Origin: Bradysia coprophila
Taxonomy: Eukaryota > Arthropoda > Insecta > Diptera > Sciaridae
Reading direction: 5' to 3'
NCBI RefSeq assembly: GCF_014529535.1
Contig: NW_023503423.1
Coordinates: forward strand, 6,248,473-6,312,472
Length of the DNA stretch: 64,000 bases
The notes under the pieces are model-generated. The model was not told where the DNA came from. It ran no database searches and worked only from the letters and a program-made list of their open reading frames with translations. Shown in pieces: positions 12,131 through 22,675 of this stretch; position 1 is the first letter of the stretch; every line of letters starts with the position of its first letter. The position numbers and the translations under genes are program-made.

Positions 12131-12369
12131 CTACGTAAATGAACGATAATTGGCACCAAAAGTATTGATGTTTCAAATTGGTTATAAACCGATGGCACCA
12201 CACTCCAGTAAAGATAGATAACGGGCTGCTTCACCTAACTTACTGAATGACATTACCAACGAATAATTATTAAAAAATTACATGTACCACCGTTATCTGT
12301 ACTAAATCCAAGACACAACTTAATAACCGATTTAGTCAGATGTCATTATTGTGGACAACAATCTGATGA

Positions 12370-12470
12370 AACAAATTATTTGTGTTGCGGTTGAGTTTCG
12401 AACCCACAACTGGCAATTCAATGTGAAGTCTCGACTTACACACTGTGCTATTGAGTTGTTCATGCTAGGA
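12370..12470 (-). repeat. tRNA-like sequence (Pol III boxes)
   Basis: On the minus strand box A TAGCACAGTGTG and box B GGTTCGAAACT lie at tRNA-like spacing. The acceptor stem is not evident. Probably a tRNA-derived SINE or pseudogene. Confidence 0.45.
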
Positions 12471-12543
12471 GCAGTGCTATGATGGCACCAATTTTCTCAA
12501 CACACACCTAGCCCATCTATTAAAATCTAGTCCAAATACAGAA

Positions 12544-12758
12544 TAGACCTTTTAAGTTGATAAAAAGACTAGATGGTCTGCAGGGATGAATTGACAGCTG
12601 ACAGCTGCAATCGGTTCGCTTTTCATTGATTGTGTTCACTTTCGTTGAATAAAAGTGAAAAGTAAACGATAGTGACCAAAAGCGAACCGATCACAGCTGT
12701 CAAGTGTCAATTCATCCCTCCAGACCATCTAGTCTTTTTTTCAACTTAAAAGGTCTAT
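12544..12758. mobile_element. Palindromic MITE with TA flanks
   Basis: GACCTTTTAAGTTGA at the left end is matched by TCAACTTAAAAGGTC at the right end, and both ends abut TA. The arms continue through ACTAGATGGTCT and AATTGACA. TA target sites suggest a Tc1/mariner-derived MITE. Its right arm supplies the apparent C-terminus of the reading frame at 12770-13250 (-), so it seems to have landed in that remnant. Confidence 0.7.
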
Positions 12759-12769
12759 GAGATGAAAAG

Positions 12770-13250
12770 AGTTTTAGTATTATCATATTATCAACAACTA
12801 TGTTATTCACGAGAGCCAATTCGTTTTTCATGTAATCTTTGCGTCGTTTCGTACATGCCAAACCTTCAACAGATAAATCTTTGCAGAGCAACCAGACCAA
12901 ATCCCAACTTTTAACGACTTGTTCGGCTCCATTTTTCAACTTGATTTTTAAAGTGTTCATTTCATGTTTTATCGATACCAGTTCTTCCAGTTTTTCTATT
13001 GTCCGAAAAGTCGTAATGTCCTGCGGGGTTACGCAACTCAGATGTTGATTCAAAATTGTTGGCAGCATACTGTAGAAGGTTTTCCTCTGAAACATGGTTA
13101 TTTCGAACGTTCTCGACAGAACTTTCACTAATGTTACCGGTTTCTTCGTCAAAATTCTCATCCACACGATCATTTTCTTCGACGAATCTGACGCCATTGT
13201 GTAATTGTTTTCCACGGTTTTACCACTATCACACGCATGGTTCAACCATA
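12770..13250 (-). pseudogene. Broken coding remnant, unknown family
   Basis: Not recognised. Two overlapping minus-strand frames look protein-like in succession. An acidic stretch (VDENFDEETGNISESSVENV, about 13165-12962) ends in a stop. A second stretch in another frame (KLEELVSIKHEMNTLKIKLK, then SWDLVWLLCKDLSVEGLACT, about 13000-12770) follows. A frame change is needed to join them, no splice sites fit, and the 3' end runs into a MITE. This suggests decay of a once-coding sequence. A spliced real gene remains possible. Confidence 0.35.
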
Positions 13251-13259
13251 TAAACAGTT

Positions 13260-15740
13260 TTGATTGTATGTGTGGATCAGCTGAAAAACAGCTGAAGCAA
13301 ATTTATGCTAAAATTTCACTGCCTTCGACAGTTCACTAATGATAGATTAAATCAATACATCAAAAATCCATTATTTAAAACGTTTAATATACTTTCGTCT
13401 GTTACCAGTGCCCCAAACGTAGAGACAACACTTCGAAAACAAATACCAACGTTGAAAGGATTAGCGCACCAATTACGTTAACAATATTTCAGACACATCA
13501 TGAACAGATTCACCATATTAAGGTTGATTGCATAAATTTTGCAAACATCCTTGACTCTGACATATGCGAAGTGCTTTTTAGACCCGTACGAAGTACTGGG
13601 GTCTTATAGGTTTACGCATACGTTTGTAACACGTCGAATTGGACTCCCTGAGTAAGGGGAAACCTATTGTGGTTGTCTAGAGATGCCAAATCCGCGAAAA
13701 AAAAATGTCCGTCTGTCCGTCTGTCTGTCTGCACGGTAACTTGAGTAAAACGCATCCGATTTTGAAAAAAAAAATTTTCCCGTTTGGTAATGTCAAAAGA
13801 CAGGCTAAGTTCGAAGATGAGTGATTTTGGATCGACCCCTCCCGAGCTGTGGCCCAATAAGTGCTTTACGGTTTTTCGAAGATATCTCCGGACATTTAAA
13901 CGTTAAACTTGTAACTGATACGTCAAATAAAAGGTATTTACAATACCGATCGACAAAAAAAAAGTTTATGGAAATCGGATGACCGACTCGTGAGTTAGAC
14001 CCCTTGGTGTGGAACAGGCACAGGGCGGCAAGCAGTTTTTGCTTGTAGGTCGGCCACATTTGAACATATTTCGTCTGTTTTAGCTTTATTAGATAGGTAT
14101 TGACCGTACCAATCAGGGAAAAAAAAGTTTTTGAAATTATGTTCTCCGGAGCGTGAGCAAGGTCTCTTGGAGTGAGCTCTTATCTGGCTACTCGGCCGTA
14201 CAGTGAACGTGGAGTATTTTGTCAATATCTCGAGTAAATTTTGACCGAATTTCATGAATTTTTTTTTGTTTGAAAGGTATTAACAAATGTAAAGCGTCGG
14301 TACTATTTTCGGTTTCCTAACAAAATGGCTTCCGGCGGCCAGATTGGATTTTAGTAAAATAGAAATATCTTGGGAAAAATGATGCTTATAGAGTTTCTGT
14401 TAACATGGAAATAATTTGTTATGTGTGTGGGGTTTCAGGGATTCCATATACGGACATCTATATATACCTATATACAGCTATATTGAGCTATATACAGGCA
14501 TATAGAGCTATATAATAGCATATATTTATCTGTGAAATGTTTATTTATAGTGAAATATAGGTAAATATAGCGGTATATAGCTGTTTAAATAGGAATTTAT
14601 GAAATTTGTCTTCGTACTGGGCTGTCTATATTGCCTCCGGCAATTTAGTTGTATATGATAACAAGGCAAAGAGTGGATAATGTAAGTGATTTTAAAGGGA
14701 GAATAGTTTTTCAGCAGAGAAGAAAATGAAGTAAGAGAAATGAAGAGTTTCACATTAAAGGCTTTTGATACGAATAGGTGTTTCGTACGGGTCGGCGTTA
14801 GCTATGTTTAACGTTACAATTGCGCAACGGACTATTTCTAACATTAGCACTATCCCACAGCGCGAAGCTATTATACTAATCGCAAGCCATTCGTCTGACG
14901 TATTTCGATAAATCAGAAAACAACGCAAAAAGGCAAAATCTCTGTCGTCGTTAAGTCAAAATTACGTTAAACCGATCAAATAGTCATTTGTGTACCTGAT
15001 TTGCACGACTTTCACTCCGTTCGGCCTACAATCCGCAATATTGCCTAAAATCAATCGTCCAAAGCAGGTGCACATGTGAGTTTTCATGCAAAGGGCCGAA
15101 AACTCAAGAAAAAATCAAAAATTACCCTCATTTTTGGCCCGAAGCATGAAAATCAAATTGTCTAAGTCGCGTTATCCCTAAAGTACCTAGAGACACCGTT
15201 TCGTCCCGCTAGTTTCAAAAGTTTCACAGTTCATCGTTATAATTCCCGTGAATTATAAAGTGAAAGCAAACGCATTGGGGGATCTCATCAGGGGCGACAA
15301 TGTATGAATACTTTTGAACTTCGCCTTTCATTGAATCGGCCCATACCTGGTTTGTACTTTCATAATGTCTAGTTTCCTCTTACCAAAAAAGTACTCCATG
15401 TGAGAGACAAAATTGAATTTTTTCAATTTTTTATTTTTTTTATTTGACAGTTTACTCTCTAACGGCTCTCTCACGGAATGCTTTTTGTTGAGTAGAATGG
15501 ACACTTAAGATAACCGAAATTCTGAGAGAACCTTGAAGAGAACGGAACACCAGTACTTTTCGAATTTTTAAAGAGTCGAACGGTCTTTCTTCAGGTCATT
15601 GAATTCATTCTCTAATAGACTGTTATGACAGTACACATGACAAGCGATGTCAGTTATCTCTGCAATGAGCGTAACGAGACCTTACATAAATACAAAATAA
15701 ATCCCGGTTAACTGAATGAATAACATCAATTTGAACTGAT
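13260..15740. other. Intergenic: dispersed repeat and low-complexity DNA
   Basis: No gene seen. 13600-14300 is a non-coding dispersed repeat: a GTCCGTCTGTCTG tract, then CAGGCTAAGTTCGAAGATGA, shared in outline with 2215-2360. 14440-14590 is low-complexity repeats of CTATATA/CATATA type. 14983-15155 is a two-hairpin repeat. 15360-15740, upstream of the release factor gene, is AT-rich with no evident promoter motif. Confidence 0.55.
14983..15155. repeat. Two-hairpin dispersed repeat, copy 3
   Basis: ATTTGTGTACCTGATTTGCA pairs imperfectly with CCAAAGCAGGTGCACA. It is followed by TTTTCATGCAAAGGGCCG paired with GGCCCGAAGCATGAAAA. Same order as at 5050-5250. Confidence 0.7.
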
Positions 15741-15749
15741 CGAATCATT

Positions 15750-17201
15750 ATGTTGCGAACAATATGCAAGCAATTCATCCGACCAATTGCTTCGTTAAAC
15801 GTACCACCATCAAAGTATCAGTGCTGCAATTGGAGGTTATTTTGTTCAAATGAGACTAAGAACGACTACGGCGGTCTGACTGTTAACGACACCGAAGTGC
15901 TTAATTACCTGAAAAATGCCAAGACAGAGTACTGTGATCTGGTGAAACGGAAAGAAACACTCGGACGAGATGGTCACGAGAAGATCAGAGAACTGCAACA
16001 AATGGTCGAAATCTATGAGTGTCGGAATGCGGCAGTCGAAAATTTAAAAATTTTAACTGAAGAAATGGCTAAAGAAAACGATGCTCAATTGTTAGCAATG
16101 ATGAAGGATGAGAAGAAGGTATAACCACTGTGGATGTGTTGTGCGTTTTGTATAATGACCGTGATTCACTGCGACAGGAATTCTTAGCATCCATCGAATC
16201 GTGGAACAGTCAACTAATGGAATCGATTTTTGATATGCCGGAAGACTATTACTGTTCGTCCATGTTTCTTGAAGTCACAGCTGGTGTCGGAGGTCAAGAA
16301 GCAATGCTATTTGCGAGCGAAATCCGAGACATGTACACCCAGTACTGCTGCTATAAAAGATGGAACATTCAACAGATTAGTGAAGATACATCCGAAATGG
16401 GTGGACTGAGACATGCTAGCTACATTGTGACGGGTGACGAAGCGTTTAATTTGTTACGATTCGAAGCTGGTGTGCATAGAGGTATGTGATTACTAAACCC
16501 AGCCAGTGCAAAGATATGAACTGTTCTGTCGTCTCATAGTGCAACGGATTCCTTCAACGGAAAAAGCTGGCCGAGTTCATACTAGTACAGTTACCGTTGC
16601 GGTGATACCAAAATCAGACGAAGTAGGTACGTTAATTGGGTTGGTGTAGTTCTAAGCTGTCATCCGAATCAACAATTTTTCATTTGTCTTAGATTTGAAT
16701 ATCAAGGAAAAAGATTTAAAAATTGAAACCAAACGGGCCAGCGGAGCTGGTGGTCAGCATGTGAATACAACGGACAGTGCGGTACGAATTGTACATATTC
16801 CCACTGGACTTTCGACTGAGTGTCAAACGGAAAGATCGCAAATTAAAAACAGAGAACTGGCGATGATCAAACTACAAGCGCAGTTATACAAACAGCATTA
16901 CGACGCAGAGGTAAGCGTTGTCCGACTCTGCGATCGAACAGTGTGATAGCCTTTATTTCCGCAGAATGCATCAACAAACGCTGCACGCAAATCTCAAGTG
17001 GGATCGAGTCTACGAAATGAAAAGATTCGCACGTACAACTACAATCAGGATAGAGTAACCGATCATCGCATTGAAAACGGTACGATGCATAATTTGGAAG
17101 GTTTTTTACTGGGTGGATCGACGTTGGATGAGTTAATTAAGCGACTGAGGCTGTCCAATAGACGAGACGAAATTATTGAAATAATTAAAAAGTCGACGTA
17201 G
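15750..17201 (+). CDS. mRF1: Mitochondrial peptide chain release factor 1 (mtRF1a type)
   Basis: Class I release factor that reads UAA/UAG in mitochondrial ribosomes and triggers peptidyl-tRNA hydrolysis. Exons 15750-16118, 16178-16481, 16540-16626, 16693-16910, 16965-17201, all GT-AG and in phase, give 404 residues. An N-terminal presequence-like stretch is followed by the helical domain. Then come [14 protein letters not shown], the decoding-loop segment [10 protein letters not shown] (PST fits the PxT codon-recognition tripeptide), and the catalytic GGQ in [16 protein letters not shown]. The C-terminal motif is [19 protein letters not shown]. An intact PxT loop argues for the MTRF1L/mtRF1a type rather than vertebrate MTRF1. 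It is convergent with the minus-strand gene ending at 17361. Confidence 0.95.
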
Positions 17202-17360
17202 AATTGGCCTGATTTAACGAAAGTTTTTGCTTTATTTTGTGTCGTTTCGATATTTGTCCGAAAGTCCCAAACCCCCCATAAACCCTTACTTTTACAAGTT
17301 ATTTACAAGTTTAAACATAATTGAGCGAAAATACTATACGTACGTCGATGAAATGGCATT

Positions 17361-19176
17361 TCACTCTTCCTCGGATTTAATCGTCAGCAAGCCATCGGCT
17401 GTGTCGCTTTCATTCATCACAAGATGCAATTGATTCAGAAATTCTTCAATTTCGTCTGGTTCGTTACCCAGCGCTGTCAAAAATTTCGTAATCTCGATTC
17501 TCTTCCCGGCCAACGTTGAAATTGAGTCCGGAGACGAATCCAGTAGCAACAGCAGAAGGGCATACTGAAATGCAACAGTCGAATCAATAATTTAGTCCGA
17601 TAGTCGAGACTTCTTCTCGAACTCAATATTGGGGAGTCTATCGCTTTCTGTCAGCAATCTTTGTCGCATGAGTGTTTAACAGCCGAATGTATCAGTGTTC
17701 GGTGTTTCATAGTTGACACTGACAAAACCTAATCAATCTGCTGACCGAAAGGAGCAATTTCCCACACTTAAAGCAAAGGAAAACCTGCTTCGTATTCCGA
17801 CTAAAATGAGTGATTTGTACAAACCGTAAAAAATGCGCCACCAATAGCCCTCCTGATGTGATCCGTCTTCATGTGACTGCAGCCGAAATAAACTAGTTCG
17901 GCCATTTGCGACCAATTCTCCCTTTTCAAACAATTGTCCAATTCTAAGATGATTCTCGTCAATGATATCAGTGCAGACGTGCCCAACTTATCAGTGTCAT
18001 ACGTTGCTTCGGCATGTCGTCGACCGTTACAACTTTGCCGAAAATCGTACCACGGTTTCGGTGCATTGTAGTCGACAGGCGTTTCGTCGTATCGACATTC
18101 AGTAGCATTTAGCATTTCCAAGGCACGATCGTATTTGGCTTTTGGTATTTGATAGTCTGGATGGAATGTTACAGAGACAGTGAGGCAATCAAAAAGTCTG
18201 TAATCAGTCGTTGCTCTTTCAACTTCTTACCTCTGATTGTCGTTTGTTGTTCGATGACCCTTCTTATTCTCGTTTTTCGGCTGAACACTTCTCTTGTAAA
18301 TGACATTTTCAGCAGTACTGGAGCCTTTCGCTTAGGCTTCACATTTGTCCTAATTCTGTCGGCATCCTCCAAAGACGCGTTCTCTTTCGATGCATTTGAA
18401 CGTAAGGTTCTTCTTGTCGTAGAAACAGATGCACTCTGTTGGCTTTCTTCTTGTGATGCGGCAACTACAGTGTGATTTCCATGGCTGGGCTCAGGATCTT
18501 CAGCACCAGAAACTTTGTTGCCGGTAGTAGAACTGGTACTACGATTGATTGGGTTAGGTGATGCTTCAGGTATAGAAACAACTGAACGAACACCTGGCTC
18601 CCTTCTGACCTTAACAATTGGTTCAGTGCTTACTATAACTGAGGTTTTAGAGGAGTTTTCAATTCTCCGTCTCTTAGCAACATTTTCATCTGCTTCCGAA
18701 GCCGAATCCGACGTGGATGATTCTGTTACTCGTCTGCGTCGTTTGTTCGCTACACATTCCGATTCTGACGGTGAATTATCACTACATGATGGCGAAGAAA
18801 CACCAGCTCCATTCTCCCCAAAATTGTCTCTCCGCAAATAAGAATTAATTACGTCCAGAGCACTGTCGAACTGGGAGCGACTTGCTTGATCCACAGTGAT
18901 GTTCTTTTGCAAAAACGAATTTATTACATCGGAAGCTTTCCGGGACTTCGGAGTGTACACATGGATAACTGTTCTGCTCGGACGTAGAAAAGAATTGATC
19001 ACGTCCGATGCGGTTTGATGTGGTGCAGAGTTGTCGGAGTCACTATCACTAGAGCTGCTATCAACGTGTTTTTGTGGTGGTTCTGATTGACGAGTTCTTC
19101 GATGCATAGTGTACAGGTACACTGGATGGCTTGCTATGTGATGGTTGTTGAATTGAACAGCGGAAATGCACGACAT
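17361..19176 (-). CDS. Uncharacterised Ser-rich nuclear-type protein with DVINSFL repeats
   Basis: Not recognised. Exons 19176-18231, 18156-17825, 17564-17361 (GT-AG, in phase) give 493 residues; a second Met at 19107 (MHRRTRQSE) would give 470 and may be the true start. The N-terminal third holds three copies of a short motif: ASDVINSFLRPSR, ASDVINSFLQKN and ALDVINSYLRRD, at 25-40 residue spacing. Next come Ser/Asp-rich stretches and two basic patches like nuclear signals (NKRRRR, AKRRRIEN). The C-terminal part (exons 2-3) is a folded-looking helical region (SLTRIILELDNCLKRENWSQ). The arrangement suggests a chromatin or nucleolar scaffold in which the repeats bind a partner; this is inference only. 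The start faces the plus-strand ORF at 19213 across 36 bp. Confidence 0.75.
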
Positions 19177-19212
19177 GCAAACTCAATTTTCAAAATTTGT
19201 AAACAAACTAAA

Positions 19213-19365
19213 ATGACATTTGGTCATCTGGAGGAGAGAGACGGTTTGATTCGAATGGAGTACGATCATGGAACGCACCTCCTCTACTGTCACAATTTTT
19301 GTAAACATTGCATCATGAGAGAGATGTTACACAGAACCCGTCAGGATTTGGAACCCGACGTGTAA
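19213..19365 (+). CDS. Possible small protein upstream of BCS1 (50 aa)
   Basis: ORF starting MTFGHLEERDGLIRMEYD and ending RQDLEPDV; the frame extends upstream to 19087, but that part looks non-coding. It contains the Cys/His cluster YCHNFCKHC. It lies in the 240 bp between a divergent gene and the BCS1 start codon, 50 bp before it, so it could be an upstream ORF or the first cistron of a two-cistron mRNA. It is short and without a recognised family, so it may be chance. Confidence 0.35.
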   Translation: MTFGHLEERDGLIRMEYDHGTHLLYCHNFCKHCIMREMLHRTRQDLEPDV

Positions 19366-19415
19366 TGAATTAAAAACTCAACTGCATGAACTACATCGTA
19401 TAACGTTCACGTAAA

Positions 19416-21014
19416 ATGCCTGAGTTAACGGGTCTATTCCACGGTCTCGCCGACAATAATTTCTTCACAGCTGGTTTCGGTCTATTCACTGTCGGTGCTG
19501 GTGCGGCGATATTACGTAAAGGTTTTCAAGGCGCGCTCATTCTGTTCCGTCGTAATTATATGATAACATTGGAAGTGCCGTGCCGCGACAAGTCCTACCA
19601 ATGGCTACTGCAATGGATCACCAAACGCGGTGCTCAAAATACACAGCACTTGAGTGTCGAAACATCGTTTGAACAGCAGCAAGATAGCGGTAATGTAAAA
19701 ACGAAATACGAGTTTATACCGAGCGTCGGGACGCATATCATGTGGTACAAAAACACTTGGATCAGAGTGGACAGAACGAGGGAACAATCCACTCTGGATA
19801 TTCAAATGGGCATACCGTTCGAAACGGTACAATTGACTTCGTTTGGACGGGACAAACAGCTGTATTTTAACATATTGGAAGAAGGTAAGTTGCATAGAAT
19901 TCCCTGATTTTGGACAATGAGTGCTCGGGGGAGTTCATAGCGACATTATCCTCACTTACTGGTATACGATGCTTTTCTAGCTAGAGAATTGGCGTTGCAA
20001 TACACAGAAGGAAAAACACTTATGTACACAGCAATGGGCTCAGAATGGCGATTATTTGGACAGCCTCGGAAGCGTAGGCCTTTGTCATCTGTTGTACTAG
20101 ACAATGGGATATCACAGAAAATACTGGACGATTGTTTGGAATTCAGCAAAAAATCTACTTGGTATTCCGACCGAGGTAGGTCTAACTTGTTCGGATTGTG
20201 AATCAATTAACCTGTTCCCAATTGGAAAGGTATACCATATCGACGTGGCTATCTGTTGCATGGTCCGCCTGGTTGTGGGAAATCGAGTTTTATAACAGCT
20301 CTTGCCGGAGAACTCGAATTTAGTATTTGCATACTGAATTTGAGCGAACGAGGCTTAACTGATGATCGGCTGAATCATTTGTTAAAGTAAATAACTGGCG
20401 GTAGATTGTCGTAGGTCGTAGGATGTCATTCTCACAATTTGGTTTTCATTAATCCTAGCGTTGCGCCAGAAAAGTCGATCATATTGTTGGAAGATATCGA
20501 TGCAGCATTCGCTTCCAGAGAAGAGACATCAGTGCAGAAAGCCGCCTATGATGGCCTAAATCGTGTCACATTCAGTGGTCTTCTGAATTGCTTAGACGGC
20601 GTTGCGTCAACCGAAGCTAGAATCGTTTTCATGACCACAAATCACATCGATCGGTAAGAGCAGACTTTTGCCATCGAATTTATTAGATTTTCAATGTTAT
20701 TGTTCCCTCAAAGACTCGATAAGGCATTAATCCGGCCAGGCCGCATCGACTTCAAACAAGAAATTAAATGCTGCAGTCAACATCAGATCGAGGAAATGTT
20801 CAAGCGATTTTACACGACCGCCGATTCGATACGAAACTCGGTCGAATTTGCCAAGAAGGTGATGTCGTTTGGCAGAGATGTGAGCCCAGCAGAGATCCAG
20901 GGGTATTTTATGATGCACAAAGAATCCGCTGTAGATAAAATGATTAGTGAAGCCGATCAGATATGGGACGATAGTCGAAAGAAAGATTCGCCGAAAGTGA
21001 GTGAAAAAGTGTAG
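19416..21014 (+). CDS. BCS1: Mitochondrial chaperone BCS1 (AAA ATPase)
   Basis: Inner-membrane AAA protein that moves the folded Rieske Fe-S protein across the membrane during complex III assembly. Exons 19416-19884, 19981-20175, 20230-20386, 20459-20653, 20714-21014, all in phase, give 438 residues, near the family's usual 420. A single membrane segment ([15 protein letters not shown]) lies near residue 25 and is followed by the BCS1-specific region with [15 protein letters not shown]. The AAA core has Walker [10 protein letters not shown], Walker [12 protein letters not shown], sensor [19 protein letters not shown] (also the arginine-finger area) and a helical C-terminus. All catalytic motifs are intact. 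Confidence 0.96.
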
Positions 21015-22675
21015 TCCGTTCGTTTTATGGAAATTAAATGCGATGGTGAAAAGTTATAGAATTTTTGTCTACATTCTTTTACCACTTCCTCTCATGCCCT
21101 GTCCCATGTAAAAGTTGAATTCACGTATAATTAACCGGTAAATATTCTTCATATAATGGATCATTTTCTCATGGGGCAAACTGCTATGTAATGATTAACT
21201 TTCACATGGGACAGGCAATAAAAAAATTTCACCTAGAAATTTTCGTTGTTATGAATTGCTACTTTATGTTCGAAAATCAACTGTATTTCCAAGTACATTA
21301 TCTAAGCAGCTTACGTATATATCTTTGGCGATTTCATTACATGCCATGCACACATGCAAAAAATAGGTAACAGATGTGTTTGTGGCTTTCTAATTGAGTG
21401 ATACCAACGTCAGCTTCGGTGCTTGACAGTGCTATGCACGCTCACATATACATTCATGCATTCAATATACTTTGAATGCATGACTCATGTAACAGGTGAG
21501 ACGTAACAGTTGGTGTCGTCAATGTATTTATACGTTTCAATCTAATTATTTGATGGACTTCTTTGTGGAATCGTGAAAAATTGCAAAGTATTTTTTGAAT
21601 ATTTTCTACCATCGACCGTAGATGGCTACATCGACATTTACTATCATTAGGAGACAGCACGGTCTTTTTAACAGCAGAATTGAATAAAAAAAAACTCGCT
21701 CCGCTCGTGATTGCTACATTCACTTTTAGTGATAATGAATCGACTTTCTTCAATCAACGAATCGTTGTAGCTGAATCTCAAAGAAAAAATTTACTTTCTT
21801 TGTTTCTCACCTGTTAAAGTTTACGCCGGATTCGTCTACTGCGATAATAAACAAGCTCGATTCACTCCCGTATTCTGTGAGCAAAAAAGCGAAAAAAAAA
21901 ACAATTTTTTATTGAAGTACAAGATGCTTCGGATGCAGACGAAATACAGTCAGCTTTATTGAAAATTTCTTTTTCGTTTCAAAAACATGAAAATATTTAA
22001 AACGTGAAGCTTACCTCGTCGTTACCAAGAATCTACACGTTTGAGATCACTCACATAACCATTTTATTAGATGTGCGGGGACATGCCACTTTTGATGATT
22101 TTCAATATACAAAAATTCACCACAAAGACAATCTCGAAAGGTTTTTTTTTGTATGAAAATCTGCAATATTATCATCAAGTGTTATGTGTCTGCGTATCTG
22201 TAGCTACATGATCTCACCAGTTTACAACCTTCGACGTAACGACCGGAACTATTTTTTAGTTCGGTTCCCGGGAGAAAATCATTATTTCCAAAAGCTTTTC
22301 ACTTGAAGCTTTACGAAATGTGGTGAGCCAACACACTTCAATCATGAGATCTGCTCTAAATGAGTACTGAAAATTGAAGTGCGAGCTCCCAAATCTACAC
22401 TTTCGACCAAAGTACTTAATGACTCAGTGTCTTCGCTTACGACATGGCATCAAACTTTATTTCAATAACCGCTGGCGCTACCTTTGCCATTCTTTTCCTC
22501 TGAGTTAAGTTGAAGCAAATGTCAATGGGCAAGAGATTTGTATTTTCAAAAACCTATCCTGCGGATGCAGAACGTGTATTATTTTGATCATTATTTTCAT
22601 TGCATGTTTTAATGTGAAATTTTTGTGCTGTCTAAATTATTCGAACGCTTCGCTCGTCTTAATTATATCCTCAAG
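21015..22675. other. Intergenic, no gene seen
   Basis: AT-rich. A weak inverted pair, AACAGGTGAGA near 21491 and TCTCACCTGTT near 21808, could be the ends of a 320 bp MITE, but no target duplication is clear. The rest shows nothing I can name. Confidence 0.4.

Larger units (their letters stand above)
9900..12540. other. Intergenic: palindrome, direct repeats, tRNA-like relics
   Basis: No supported gene. 10764-11047 is a large palindrome. 11100-11330 holds direct repeats of CCTTCAGTAAACG and of CCAAATTTTGGTCGAC. On the minus strand, 12000-11690 encodes a Lys-rich stretch (KKPRKVAEKDEKDAKVAVKK) that shifts frame and stops: a possible worn pseudogene. tRNA-like sequences are at about 12050-12130 and 12370-12470 (own entries). 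Confidence 0.5.

Noticed and set aside
14440-14590. CTATATA-rich tract considered as a CRISPR-like array
   Set aside because: Units are irregular and there are no distinct spacers; low-complexity DNA in a eukaryotic genome.
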